This document shows positions 18,571 to 28,386 of a stretch of 64,000 nucleotides of DNA, one piece after another. Origin of the DNA: Hirschia litorea (GTDB lineage Bacteria > Pseudomonadota > Alphaproteobacteria > Caulobacterales > Hyphomonadaceae); the NCBI RefSeq assembly GCF_042665075.1, contig NZ_JBHTBR010000005.1, positions 1,222,446 through 1,286,445 on the forward strand, read 5' to 3'. Numbering within the stretch: the first letter of the stretch is position 1; every line of letters starts with the position of its first letter. Both the position numbers and the translations under genes were made by a program. Under the pieces are notes generated by a model. It had not been told where the DNA came from. It did not search any database and saw only the letters and a list, made by a program, of their open reading frames with translations.

Positions 18571-19620
18571 TTAAATCACACCGAGCTTTTCTAGGCGTTC
18601 AATCGCATTTTGTTGCCTTGAGCGAAAGAAAGATCGCTCGGGAACATTCACTTCTCCATCTTCTGACATAAAGCCATTGGGGAGTTGTGATGAAGGCGAA
18701 TTGGCATAAATCTGGGCAAACAGCTTTGTTGGGTGTCTCGCAAGATAATTGCTCATTCCAACCCTTTTCCGAGCACGACGTAGAGATGCCATGTCAATTT
18801 CTGTCACGATGTTCATGCTCTCTCCATTTTCAGCCTCAAGAATAACGCGGCCATTATAGTCCACAATTTGAGAGCAGGCATCGGTGGAGTGTTGTAGCAT
18901 TGGCCCGCCAATTATACCTGAAGAGTTTGCTGACACGACATAGGCCATATTCTCCATTGCACGAGCGCGCTTGGCCAAGTTCTTGGGAGATAACCCTTTT
19001 AGAGCTGCCTCTGATGAAGAGTGCGTAAACAGCTCTGCGCCTTTCATACTGAGGCATCGCGCGATTTCAGGATAAAGTATCTCTTCGGAAGCTATCGCCG
19101 CTAATTTACCTAGCGGCGTATCTATAACGGGAAATAGAGCATCTTCACCATATGTATCTATATATCGGTCCAACACGTCATAGGGTGACGGTGTGTACAT
19201 AGATATCAAGCGTCTATATTTGAGGATTAAATCTCCCGATGAGTTTAAGATAAAAGATGTTTGAAAGTAGATGCTGGGGAAGTTTGGATCTGCTTCATAT
19301 GCATTTCCGGCTAAATAAACGTTGGCATTTGCAGCTATTTTTCCCAATGCCTCAATCTGAGGGCCATCCATAGATATAGCAGCGAGGTCTCGCCATTGTG
19401 GAATGCTTTCTCCAGCAGGGTGCCCAGTTAGAAAATACTCAGGCAGTACGACAAGCGCGAGGTCTCCATGGAAACCCGCAGCGCCTGCAATAGCTTTTCC
19501 TACATGCGCAATGGTACGCATCATAACTTCTTCGGAAGCTTCACGCGAGCTGAGTCCATTGACTGCGCGACATGAGATTTGCAGCGCAAGGGCAAGGTAA
19601 TGTGGGTCAGCTCGCATCAT
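18571..19620 (-). CDS. nitrilase-superfamily protein with Ser in place of catalytic Cys
   Basis: 349 residues from ATG 19620 (AAGGAC upstream). The carbon-nitrogen hydrolase fold is evident: VVLPEYFLTGHP with Glu61, LKYRRL with Lys134, and GKLAAIASEEILYPEIARCL. The third triad position, normally Cys in IC(Y/W/E), is Ser178 here. Later motifs (RARAMENMAYVVSAN, SQIVDYNGRVI) are intact, so the gene is not decaying. Classical members cleave nitriles, amides or carbamoyl groups through the Cys thiolate; a Ser variant may be inactive as such, bind a ligand, or do different chemistry. It follows the VOC gene after 14 bases and probably shares its transcript. Confidence 0.8.
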   Translation of the reverse strand: MMRADPHYLALALQISCRAVNGLSSREASEEVMMRTIAHVGKAIAGAAGFHGDLALVVLPEYFLTGHPAGESIPQWRDLAAISMDGPQIEALGKIAANANVYLAGNAYEADPNFPSIYFQTSFILNSSGDLILKYRRLISMYTPSPYDVLDRYIDTYGEDALFPVIDTPLGKLAAIASEEILYPEIARCLSMKGAELFTHSSSEAALKGLSPKNLAKRARAMENMAYVVSANSSGIIGGPMLQHSTDACSQIVDYNGRVILEAENGESMNIVTEIDMASLRRARKRVGMSNYLARHPTKLFAQIYANSPSSQLPNGFMSEDGEVNVPERSFFRSRQQNAIERLEKLGVI

Positions 19621-19634
19621 AGTATTTGTCCTTT

Positions 19635-20660
19635 TTATAGATCGCCAACAAGGTTCCAAATGTTTCCATCTGGCGCAGTGAAAGTGATGCTAGGGGTGCC
19701 AAATTCATTGTCTTGAATGTTGGAAACTTTAGTGGCGCCTCCATCAATTACGCGTTTGCGATATTCTTCTATGTCGCGAACTTGGTATGTATAAAGTGAC
19801 ATACCCAATGCGCCGGGGCTGCTCTTCTCATACACATCTGGCATGTCAGATGTGGTTTCCATGCGGACGATTTTAAGCCTTCCTGATAGGTGTCCAGAAA
19901 TCTCCAGAGAAGAGCGGGGGTCATCGAAGTCATGGATGTGATAGATTTCATCATCCGACAGAGCAAAAGTCTCTTTGTTTCCAGATGAACAAGTGGGTTT
20001 GCCGCCTAAGGTTTGCTCTTTTTGCCGCATCAACCCAAGTGTCTGGTCGTAGAATTTGAGAGCATCGGCCGAGTCGGCACGAACTAAGATGCCGTGATGG
20101 GTAAACTGGCTCGCTTTCATAAAGCTGGTTTCGTCTATGTTGCCGTATGTTTTTTTCTCATAATTATAGCGCTCAAAGATGGCGAGACGCCAAAACGGAT
20201 GACACGCTATACCTTCCCGTACGCCCAATGGCGGATCGAAAAAAGGTTCGCCTTTGTCCATAGCGTAGACTTGGAGCCAATGAGGAAAAATTGTATTCCA
20301 AGGTTCTCCTTGGGCGATGGCGTCTTCGACATGGTTGAGTATATTTAAGATGCTTTGGGTTAGAAAAACGCCCCAGCGACCACCATCTTGGCGAAAGGTA
20401 GAGGTCGGTCCAATTCCATAGTTTTTGGGTGTGTCCCACTGCATTAATCTAATAAAGCTGTGATCCGCATTTTGATGGCGCAAGCGTACAGATTGCAGGT
20501 TGGAGTCGACGTTGTAGAGGCTGGCGGCTTTTTCCTGTGATAACTCGCCACGGCCGACAATTTTGTATCCAAACTGTCCCCAAAATCGAATTGCATCAAT
20601 TAGATTTGGCACGCCTATACAGCTTTCATAGAGGCCGCGAATTTCTGGTTTACTGCTCAT
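19635..20660 (-). CDS. VOC (glyoxalase/dioxygenase-fold) protein, two modules
   Basis: 341 residues with two vicinal-oxygen-chelate halves. The first begins IRGLYESCIGVPNLIDAIRFW; the second begins FTHHGILVRADSADALKFYD and ends ITFTAPDGNIWNLVG. Members bind a divalent metal and act as extradiol dioxygenases, glyoxalases or isomerases. It is first in a two-gene operon with the nitrilase-like gene and has the second copy of the 27-nt operator about 80 bases upstream. The reaction is unknown; context suggests breakdown of a small imported molecule. Confidence 0.8.
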   Translation of the reverse strand: MSSKPEIRGLYESCIGVPNLIDAIRFWGQFGYKIVGRGELSQEKAASLYNVDSNLQSVRLRHQNADHSFIRLMQWDTPKNYGIGPTSTFRQDGGRWGVFLTQSILNILNHVEDAIAQGEPWNTIFPHWLQVYAMDKGEPFFDPPLGVREGIACHPFWRLAIFERYNYEKKTYGNIDETSFMKASQFTHHGILVRADSADALKFYDQTLGLMRQKEQTLGGKPTCSSGNKETFALSDDEIYHIHDFDDPRSSLEISGHLSGRLKIVRMETTSDMPDVYEKSSPGALGMSLYTYQVRDIEEYRKRVIDGGATKVSNIQDNEFGTPSITFTAPDGNIWNLVGDL

Positions 20661-21069
20661 TTTCTTCCCCTCTAACGGCTTAAAGTCCTTGGTGCGGAGC
20701 TATAAGGCTATGAATTGGATCTGCACTCAGTGCTCCAACTTGTTTTATTTTTAATACAAGTGTTAGCTTTGTCAATACATCCTTGATTAGGGGCATAAAT
20801 CCTATGGGTAAGAAAGCATACGCATGAGGGGGAATCTTCAGTTAACCTACCTCTGCAACTCAGATGCTTGGGGATGGTTTAGAGTGCTGGGGATGTAGGA
20901 GAAAACTACACCTAAACAATAAGACGGATGAAAACTGACTACTTGTGTGAAGCTTTTGTGAATTGTACTTTTATCTCATCATTTGAGGTTTGAAACGGCG
21001 AGATTATATTGAACAAGCCTTTCAAACAGAGCGGGTTGGTTGATCCCCTAACTAAAGAAAGTACATGGG
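20661..21069. other. divergent intergenic region, VOC and ECF sigma genes
   Basis: 409 bases without a gene. It holds the 27-nt operator copy at 20740-20766 serving the VOC operon. The remainder should contain the promoter of the sigma-factor gene, but I see no clear consensus there. Confidence 0.5.
20740..20766. promoter_or_regulatory. candidate HutC/GntR operator, copy 2
   Basis: TTGTTTTATTTTTAATACAA followed by GTGTTAG; the first 20 bases are a dyad (TTGTTTTA against TAATACAA, one mismatch). It matches the element at 17686-17712 at 22 of 27 positions. Confidence 0.55.
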
Positions 21070-21570
21070 ATGAAACCTCAAAATGATCTAATGCGATCTT
21101 ATATAAGTTTGCGGCCCGCATTAAAAAAATTCCTTCGATCACGATTACCCACGGATCAAGATGCGGAAGATTGTTTGAATGATCTCGCAACGCGCGTTTT
21201 GACATCTTCCAATGATGAAGAACGCGGGAACCTCCAAGGCTATCTATTCGCAATGGCTTCCAATTTGGTAGCAGATTGGTTCAGGGCTTCTCACACAAGA
21301 CAGATAGGAATGCATGTTCCGATTTATGATCTTAGTCTCGCAAATGATGACCTTTCACTCGAAGATACGCTGGATGGTAAGCAATCCTATCGAAGGTTTG
21401 AAGAGGGGTTAGGTAAATTGAAACAGGATGAACGTCATGCGTTTGAGCTTCATCGTGTACAATCTAAAACTCTGTCCCAAGTCGCTGATGAACTTGATGT
21501 TTCGATCGCGCGCGTTAGAAAATTGATCAAAAGATCGCACTCAAAACTCATAAATTATGTCTGGGGATGA
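21070..21570 (+). CDS. ECF sigma factor, FecI type
   Basis: 166 residues. Region 2 is seen as SRLPTDQDAEDCLNDLATRV with GYLFAMASNLVADWFRAS; region 4 as LKQDERHAFELHRVQSKTL and VADELDVSIARVRKLIKRSH. It directs RNA polymerase to promoters of surface-signalling uptake genes when its FecR partner relays a signal. Its stop overlaps the ATG of fecR (ATGA), and two TonB-dependent receptors follow. Start ATG 21070 has only a weak ribosome site. Confidence 0.9.
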   Translation: MKPQNDLMRSYISLRPALKKFLRSRLPTDQDAEDCLNDLATRVLTSSNDEERGNLQGYLFAMASNLVADWFRASHTRQIGMHVPIYDLSLANDDLSLEDTLDGKQSYRRFEEGLGKLKQDERHAFELHRVQSKTLSQVADELDVSIARVRKLIKRSHSKLINYVWG

Positions 21571-22553
21571 TCATGACAAATAATAGCAATACGGTCATCC
21601 CAGAAGATGTGATTTCGCAAGCTGTAGAGTGGGCGGGTCTGCTTGAAGGTGGGTTAGATGCGGATCAGCAAGCTCAGTTTGAAGAATGGGTATCGCGCGA
21701 AGAACTAGCAGCCGAAGCGCTGGCTCAACATTACGCATTGATGCGTTTGGTCGAAAAAAGAGCTGATACAACAAGCAAAGTTATTGCTTTGCCTAAGAAG
21801 CCGCATGTTTGGTCTAAATACAGTAAAATGGGCGCACTTATCGCAGCGGGGTTGGCCATTGCTGTTTTCTTCGGCACGCAGTTTGACAGTCAGAAGCAGG
21901 TACAATCTGCGATACAATTAGCAGCCATTGAAAAGCGAATAGATGATTTTCAATTGGCTGATGAAAGTCGAATTTGGCTAGATAGAGGTGCGCAAGCTGA
22001 TTTTGAACAAACGCAGACTTCCCGTCTGGTGTCTTTAAAAACAGGTCGCATATTTCTTGATGTCGCACATGATAAATCTAAGCCATTTATTGTGAATTCA
22101 GAGGATGTTCAATTCGTCGTTAAAGGCACATCCTTTGAAGTAGATCGACAAAAAAGAAAGGTAGAACTAAGCGTCCAGACGGGTGTAGTTGAAATCCATT
22201 TTAGTGATGCAATTAAAACTGTTCGTCGGGGGCAAAAAGCATCATTTGATTTGGCAACCTATCAATTAGATTTGAGTACTATGGATGATGCTAAGATGGC
22301 GCTCTGGCGACAAAATAAGCTCTATTTTGATAATATTGCGCTGCATGAGGTAACGCAGGAATTTAATCGCTACTTTGATGTAGATATAATCATCCGTGAT
22401 GAGGATTTGGCAGCAGAAAAAATCTCGGGTGTATATGAAATCTCGACGCCTGAAGCGTTCACGCAGACATTGAGTGAGCTCTTGGATCTCGACATCGTGA
22501 AAAATGCAACAGGTGAGATTGAAATTTCAAGAAGACTCCCAAGTGATAAATAA
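21567..22553 (+). CDS. FecR-family anti-sigma/signal relay protein
   Basis: 328 residues. The N-terminal cytoplasmic DUF4880 segment (VEWAGLLEGGLDADQQAQFEEW) should hold the sigma factor; one membrane helix lies at about 85-105 (MGALIAAGLAIAVFF). The periplasmic FecR domain follows (RIWLDRGAQADFE; FIVNSEDVQFVVKGTSFEV), then a C-terminal DUF4974 module (FDNIALHEVTQEFNRYFDV) that resembles STN and is thought to contact the receptor. The gene overlaps the sigma-factor gene by four bases, and the STN-bearing receptor starts 46 bases downstream. Confidence 0.9.
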   Translation: MIMTNNSNTVIPEDVISQAVEWAGLLEGGLDADQQAQFEEWVSREELAAEALAQHYALMRLVEKRADTTSKVIALPKKPHVWSKYSKMGALIAAGLAIAVFFGTQFDSQKQVQSAIQLAAIEKRIDDFQLADESRIWLDRGAQADFEQTQTSRLVSLKTGRIFLDVAHDKSKPFIVNSEDVQFVVKGTSFEVDRQKRKVELSVQTGVVEIHFSDAIKTVRRGQKASFDLATYQLDLSTMDDAKMALWRQNKLYFDNIALHEVTQEFNRYFDVDIIIRDEDLAAEKISGVYEISTPEAFTQTLSELLDLDIVKNATGEIEISRRLPSDK

Positions 22554-22599
22554 CTGACACACTTCTAGAATACTAAGAGGCATGTAAGAGGGGCTTTGC

Positions 22600-25545
22600 A
22601 TGTTTCGGAATTTTATTCTGACGGCGAGTGCCGTTTGTATGACGATGAGTTTATCTGCATATGCCGAGGCAGCCATGTGGGTAAATTTGAAGCCTGCCTC
22701 GGTGTCTGAACAGCTTCTTGATATCGCAAAATTATATAATGTTGATATTGTTTTTAGGAATAAAGACACCGCGAATAAAACCAATGGATATGTCGTAGGG
22801 GAGTATACGACGAAGGAAGCATTGGAAGCCGTCCTATCTAGGGCGGGGTTATGTTTTCATCAAGATAGGCGTGGCTCTTATACTATTGATGTATTATCCG
22901 ATGAACGTCGCAAAATTGCACCATCATTGGTTACGGTAGATTCAAAAAAAACCGCAAAGCGGTCAACCGATAACCAGACCGATACGTCCCATAGAGCACC
23001 ACTCATTCTCGACGCAATCTTGCTTAAAGGTAGTCGGCTTTCAAACATTCGATCACTTCGGCACAAACGCTTGAGTGAAACGATCACCGAGAGTGTTTTT
23101 AGTGACGAACTTGGTCAAATTCCTTCAAACAACATAGGAGAAAGTCTCAATCGTCTTCCGGGTGTCTCCATGCTCGTGGAGAAAGGCGAAGGGCGTTATT
23201 TTCAAATACGAGGCATCAATCCGACCTTCAATAACATTACCCTCAATGGAGCTGATATCGGATCACCTGAGACTGAAGGAGGCGGACGTCAAGCGCCTTT
23301 AGATATGATTGCTATAGGCGTCGTGGATGGTGTGGTTATACGTAAAGTGCGAACACCTGACATGGATGGGCAAGGTATAGGCGGCACACTTGATATCGAA
23401 ACAAAGTCGCCCTTCGATCGCAGTGGAAATTTTGAAGGGCAATTGTCTTTCAAATACGGGGTGGAGGAAATGTCTGCGCTTGATAACGCCTATGGTGGTT
23501 CAGACCCCTTTGCGGTGGAGGGCACTATGTCTGGTAAATCATTAGATCAAAAATGGGGTTGGTTGCTTGCAGGCGCTATCTCACACAGAGAGTATGTTGC
23601 CTCTGGTGTGTATCAAGATGATTGGGCGGAATACCCTATCGAAAATGGCACTGGTATTGGTGCTATTCCTCAACTGATTAAGAATAATTATTATGTGATA
23701 GGTCGTAAAAGACAGAACCTAAATAGCGTTCTCGAATACCGACCCAATGATGCGCATACGTTTTCTTTGACAGGGTTTTGGGCGCAATGGGATGAGTTTC
23801 AGCATCGCAATCGTTTTGAAGAAGTCTTAGGATCAGACATTCAGTTCAACACACCTCAAGCGGGACAAGTTGTTGATGTTGCGGCAAATGTAAATCTACG
23901 ATTGGAAGAACCCGAAAAGCGGATATTTTCTCTCTCTGGCGGCGCGGAGCATCACTTTGAAGATCTGCTTCTAAATTACAGCGTGAATGTAAACCAAAAC
24001 AGGATTTCAGAACCGAATGTGTTTTGGAAATTTGAAACGCTTCCTATTCTGGGGCCAGAAAGCTTTGCGATTAATTCTTCTGGTATCGTGCATTTAACAC
24101 CGGATATCGACTCTTTAGACCGTCAGTCTCCATCATATTATAATTTTAAAAATGTCGAACGATTAGAAAGTGAAATGGACGAGAAGTCGCTGACAGCTCG
24201 TTTCGATATTGAGCATTTCATTGCGCCCGACAATACTCTCAAGTTTGGAATGAAATATCGATCGACACGACGAGATCGTGATTTTTCTGAGCCTTTATAT
24301 CTTCCAGGCAGCTCGGCTCTCAATTTAGCAACTGCTGCTGCATTCACGCGGGGAGCATTTGAAAATTGCAATGAGAGCCTGTGCGCGCCTAATATTTTGC
24401 TGGATGTGGACGCTTTGGAAGCCTTCTATGCTGATCCTTCAAATGCATCCCATTTTCAGCTCGACCAAGAGACGAGCTTTAGATCTGAATTTGCTTCAGA
24501 TTATTCTATAAATGAAAATGTGTTGGCGGCTTATTTCATGGGACGCAAATCGTTTTCAAATGTTGATTTAGTCGCTGGGCTTCGCGTTGAATCAACTCTG
24601 TTTAAGGCGGCGGGTTATCAAATCACTCAGGCATCTGCCCAGCGAGTAGAACGTAAAGCGCGTTATCTCAACTGGCTTCCGAGTTTAATTGCAACATGGA
24701 ATGTTCAGGAAACTCTATTGATACGCACGAGCCTTTCGCGTGCCATTGGGCGACCAGATTATAAATATATCGCACCGCGCATGCATTTTTATGAGGATGA
24801 GGGCGATAATGTACTGCAAATAGGCAATCCATTGTTAGACGCGCGTGTATCATGGAATTATGATGCCTCTATTGAGTGGTATCCGCATGAATTGTCATTG
24901 CTATATCTCACCTTGTTTCACAAAGAAATTTCAGATGATATCGTGAAAGTCACACAAGTGATTGATGACAACGAAGCGATCATCGCAGAATTAAGTGCGC
25001 ACGGTCTAGACACACTCACATCAAATCAAATTGAAGGGCTATCGCGCTTAGAGCTTCGTTCTTTTATCAATGCGGGAAAGAGCCAGCTAACGGGTATAGA
25101 GGTGGGGCTTAATGCAAGTTTAGATTTTGCGGTGCCAAACTATCTCAGTGGGTTTAGCGTGGCTGCAAATGCCACCATTTTGGATGGTGAGACATTTATA
25201 AATGGAAAGTCTTTCCCGCTTTTAAATCAAGCAGACCAAACCTATTCTTTATCCTTACTGTATCAGAATAAAAACACAGACGCTTCAATATCTTATGCCT
25301 ATAATGATAGTTATCTCACACGGTTTGATCATGACAATTCTATTGAAAACCTTAGCCAAGGAGATTTCGGCCGGTGGGACGCAAAAGTCTCTTATACATT
25401 CAATGATAATTTAAAGGTGTTTGTTGAAGGTGTTAATCTGAATAACGAACCCACTACAGAATTTCAGGGTGGTCATGAAGATTGGAACACTGAACATGAA
25501 TATGTGGGCCGGACAATCTATGTCGGGTTTAGTTATGGTTTCTAA
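22600..25545 (+). CDS. TonB-dependent receptor with STN signalling domain (transducer)
   Basis: 981 residues. A Sec signal (ends AYAEAA) is followed by an STN domain at about 28-100 (SVSEQLLDIAKLYNVDIVF; ALEAVLSRAGLCF), a linker, and the plug beginning ILLKGSRLSN. The plug contains SNNIGESLNRLPGVSMLVE and FQIRGINPTFNNITLNGAD. The barrel ends VGFSYGF. The STN domain would pass a ligand-bound signal to FecR next door. It is a clear paralogue of the receptor that follows, sharing the plug motifs GESLNRL.GVSMLVEKGEGR and EGGGRQAPLD almost unchanged, and the barrel ending YVGRT.Y.G.SYGF. Confidence 0.9.
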   Translation: MFRNFILTASAVCMTMSLSAYAEAAMWVNLKPASVSEQLLDIAKLYNVDIVFRNKDTANKTNGYVVGEYTTKEALEAVLSRAGLCFHQDRRGSYTIDVLSDERRKIAPSLVTVDSKKTAKRSTDNQTDTSHRAPLILDAILLKGSRLSNIRSLRHKRLSETITESVFSDELGQIPSNNIGESLNRLPGVSMLVEKGEGRYFQIRGINPTFNNITLNGADIGSPETEGGGRQAPLDMIAIGVVDGVVIRKVRTPDMDGQGIGGTLDIETKSPFDRSGNFEGQLSFKYGVEEMSALDNAYGGSDPFAVEGTMSGKSLDQKWGWLLAGAISHREYVASGVYQDDWAEYPIENGTGIGAIPQLIKNNYYVIGRKRQNLNSVLEYRPNDAHTFSLTGFWAQWDEFQHRNRFEEVLGSDIQFNTPQAGQVVDVAANVNLRLEEPEKRIFSLSGGAEHHFEDLLLNYSVNVNQNRISEPNVFWKFETLPILGPESFAINSSGIVHLTPDIDSLDRQSPSYYNFKNVERLESEMDEKSLTARFDIEHFIAPDNTLKFGMKYRSTRRDRDFSEPLYLPGSSALNLATAAAFTRGAFENCNESLCAPNILLDVDALEAFYADPSNASHFQLDQETSFRSEFASDYSINENVLAAYFMGRKSFSNVDLVAGLRVESTLFKAAGYQITQASAQRVERKARYLNWLPSLIATWNVQETLLIRTSLSRAIGRPDYKYIAPRMHFYEDEGDNVLQIGNPLLDARVSWNYDASIEWYPHELSLLYLTLFHKEISDDIVKVTQVIDDNEAIIAELSAHGLDTLTSNQIEGLSRLELRSFINAGKSQLTGIEVGLNASLDFAVPNYLSGFSVAANATILDGETFINGKSFPLLNQADQTYSLSLLYQNKNTDASISYAYNDSYLTRFDHDNSIENLSQGDFGRWDAKVSYTFNDNLKVFVEGVNLNNEPTTEFQGGHEDWNTEHEYVGRTIYVGFSYGF

Positions 25546-25645
25546 CTTTTTCATTTCATAAAACTGTCAAACACACAGCGAAATCCCTTCCGTCTTACAT
25601 GTTGGAGCGCGCTTGATCCGCTCTAGTTGGACCATGAGGGGTATT

Positions 25646-28312
25646 ATGACTACGACAAATTCAGTCTTGAAGGCTGCACGAATTAAAACATCTGTTCTAG
25701 CGCTCACAACAGCATTGGCATTGCCGGCAATAGCGCAAGAAAGCAATACGGAAGAAGACGCAGCCGTAATGGACACGATTGTGATTGAAGGCTCTCTTCT
25801 ATCACGTAAGCAAGGCATTATGGATAAGCGTGATGCGTCTCAAATTCTTGAAGCACTTAGCGCAGATGAACTTGGCCAGCTTCCAGATAAAAATGTCGGA
25901 GAAAGTCTAAATAGGTTAGCGGGTGTATCTATGCTCGTTGAGAAGGGTGAGGGGCGTTATGTTCAAATCCGGGGTATCAATCCTTCTTTGAACAATGTGA
26001 CAATTAACGGTGCAAACCTTGGCTCTCCAGAAGTTGAAGGCGGCGGACGCCAAGCTCCATTGGATATTATCGCAGGGGGTGTTTTAGGGGCAGTTCAAGT
26101 TATCAAAGCTCCAACACCCGATATGGATGCGCAAGGTATTGGGGGGACAGTCAATGTTGAGACGAAATCCCCATTTGATCGCGATGAGAATTTTTATGGT
26201 TATGTAAATGCCCGTTACGGGTTTGAAGAAATTTCTCCAATAAGTGGTGCCTATGGTGGCTCCAACCCATATGGCTTGGATGCAACAATAGCGGGTAAAA
26301 CAGCTGATAAGAAATTTGGCTGGCTTGTTGCTGGTTCACTTTCTGACCGTGAGTATATCGCTCCTGGTTTTTACCAAGATGACTGGGTAAATTATGAAGC
26401 AGATACAGCCACAAATTCTGTGGGTGGATATGCACCCGAGGCTGTTAAAAACAATTATTATGTTATCGGACGTAAACGCCTAAACTTAAACGGTGTGCTC
26501 GAATTTAGACCAACTGATAACGCAAAATATTTCGCTCGCGGTTTTTATGCAACTTGGGAAGAATTTCAGCACCGCAACCGTTATTCTGAAAACTTCACTA
26601 GCGATATCGCTTTCTCTTCAGCGGATGCCGGAACATCTGGTGAAAACAGAATTGAAGCAAATATCCGTCTTGAGGAGCCAGAAAAAGAAATCTTCACATT
26701 CGCGGTCGGCGGTGAGAATTTAATCAACAATTTCACAATTGATTATGAAGTGAACACGAACTCCAACAGTATCGACGAGCCATATTCATATTGGGAATGG
26801 CGCTCAGCGGCAATATTTGGCCCCAACACATTCTCCATTGATGGTGAGGGGCTTGTGTCTATCACTCCAGATGCAGGCACGCCTGACCGCCAAGAACCAA
26901 GCCTCTTTGATTTCCGTCGTGCACGTTTCCAAAACAGTAAAATGGAAGAAGATGGTTTGGCTGCACAGTTCAATGTGATTTGGGATTTGAATGACCAAAC
27001 ACAGCTTAAAACGGGTATGAAATACCGTACAACCGATCGATCATGGGATTACAGCAGAACGCGGTATGATGGAGGTGCTTTGGACCTAGATCTAGGGTCG
27101 TCTGATGCCTTCACAAAAGGTGCTTTTACAAACTGCAATGATAGTGGATGTCGTCCAAATATCCTCATGGATGTGGATGCGATGAATGCTTTTCTTGCTG
27201 ATAGTGGAAATGCAGACTTTTTTGAGTTGAACACTAGCGATAGTTTTTCCTCAGAATTTGCATCTGATTACAGTATCGAAGAAAGCATCCTTGCCGGGTT
27301 TGCTATGGGACGTCATGACTTTGGCGCAGTAGACATTATCGCAGGTGTACGTGTTGAGGCGACAGATATTGATAGCTCAGGTTATCTCTTCGTTGATGGC
27401 GGTGCGCAAAAAGTCGATGATGGTGGCGATTACATCAACGTGCTTCCTGCTTTGCTTGCAAATTGGGATGTGACGGACAGCCTTAAACTTCGTGGTTCTG
27501 TGACCCGCGCACTTGGGCGTCCAGAATATGATCAAATAGCGCCGCGCTCTTCATTCTCTGAGGAATTTGGGGAAGGCTCGCTAAATATAGGTAACCCAGA
27601 CTTGGAAGCGCGTGTTTCATGGAATTATGACGCCTCTATTGAATGGTATCCAAATGAGTTAACCTTGCTTTCAGCTGCGGTATTCATCAAGGATATTTCA
27701 AATGATATTGTAGGGCTTTCCGAGCAATATAATGGTGAATCTGATATAAAAAGCGCATTGGCTGCACGTGGTCTCACGGGAGCTGTTGATGTTGATGGGC
27801 TTGGCCTTGAAGAGTTGAATATCTCAACCACACAAAATGCAGGCTCAAGTGAATTAAAAGGTTTGGAGCTTATTGCGCAAACTCAGTTTGATAACTTTTT
27901 ACCAGCATCTCTTTCTGGTTTTGGTGCATCGGTTTCAGCAACTTTCCTTGATGGTGAAACTGAAGTGAATGGTGAAACTCTGCCTTTGCTTAACCAAGCA
28001 GAGCGCTCCTATGCATTTTCCGCTTTCTATCAAAATCACGGAGTGGATGCATCTATCAGCTATGCTTACAATGATAGCTTTGCAACCGGTATCAATCTTT
28101 CAAATTCAGACTTGAATCTAGACCAAGGTGCATTTGGACGGTGGGATGCAAAGGTTTCATATGACGTCATGGATAATCTGAAAATCTTTGTTGAGGGCGT
28201 GAACCTCAATGATGAACCAACGACAGAGTTTCAAGGTAGAAATGAGCGCCGCAACACTGAAGCGGAATATGTCGGACGGACTGTATATTTTGGTTTGAGC
28301 TACGGTTTCTAA
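25646..28312 (+). CDS. TonB-dependent receptor without STN domain, paralogue of the preceding gene
   Basis: 888 residues from ATG 25646, which follows GAGGGG; a TTG 33 bases earlier has no ribosome site. Signal peptide ends ALPAIAQ, then MDTIVIEGSLLSRKQG as TonB box region, plug (DKNVGESLNRLAGVSMLVE, VQIRGINPSLNNVTINGAN) and a barrel ending FGLSYGF. It lacks the STN domain of its neighbour, so it can import but not signal to FecR. The two genes are 100 bases apart and must come from a tandem duplication with gain or loss of the signalling module. Ligand unknown. Confidence 0.9.
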   Translation: MTTTNSVLKAARIKTSVLALTTALALPAIAQESNTEEDAAVMDTIVIEGSLLSRKQGIMDKRDASQILEALSADELGQLPDKNVGESLNRLAGVSMLVEKGEGRYVQIRGINPSLNNVTINGANLGSPEVEGGGRQAPLDIIAGGVLGAVQVIKAPTPDMDAQGIGGTVNVETKSPFDRDENFYGYVNARYGFEEISPISGAYGGSNPYGLDATIAGKTADKKFGWLVAGSLSDREYIAPGFYQDDWVNYEADTATNSVGGYAPEAVKNNYYVIGRKRLNLNGVLEFRPTDNAKYFARGFYATWEEFQHRNRYSENFTSDIAFSSADAGTSGENRIEANIRLEEPEKEIFTFAVGGENLINNFTIDYEVNTNSNSIDEPYSYWEWRSAAIFGPNTFSIDGEGLVSITPDAGTPDRQEPSLFDFRRARFQNSKMEEDGLAAQFNVIWDLNDQTQLKTGMKYRTTDRSWDYSRTRYDGGALDLDLGSSDAFTKGAFTNCNDSGCRPNILMDVDAMNAFLADSGNADFFELNTSDSFSSEFASDYSIEESILAGFAMGRHDFGAVDIIAGVRVEATDIDSSGYLFVDGGAQKVDDGGDYINVLPALLANWDVTDSLKLRGSVTRALGRPEYDQIAPRSSFSEEFGEGSLNIGNPDLEARVSWNYDASIEWYPNELTLLSAAVFIKDISNDIVGLSEQYNGESDIKSALAARGLTGAVDVDGLGLEELNISTTQNAGSSELKGLELIAQTQFDNFLPASLSGFGASVSATFLDGETEVNGETLPLLNQAERSYAFSAFYQNHGVDASISYAYNDSFATGINLSNSDLNLDQGAFGRWDAKVSYDVMDNLKIFVEGVNLNDEPTTEFQGRNERRNTEAEYVGRTVYFGLSYGF

Positions 28313-28340
28313 ATCAAACCTTTTTCATTCAATCCATTTT

Positions 28341-28364
28341 CCCCACCCTTATCCAAGGGTGGGG
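28341..28364 (+). other. intergenic GC-rich hairpin
   Basis: CCCCACCCTT-ATCC-AAGGGTGGGG is a perfect 10-bp stem with a 4-base loop, 28 bases after the receptor stop and 22 before the next start. No T tract follows, so it is more likely a 3'-end stabiliser or partial terminator that lowers expression of the lipoprotein relative to the receptor. Confidence 0.6.
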
Positions 28365-28386
28365 TGGTTCATATTTGGAGTTCGCC

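Noticed and set aside
20939..21253. 104-residue minus-strand frame overlapping the sigma-factor gene
   Set aside because: It is antisense to a clear ECF sigma gene and has no protein-like motifs.
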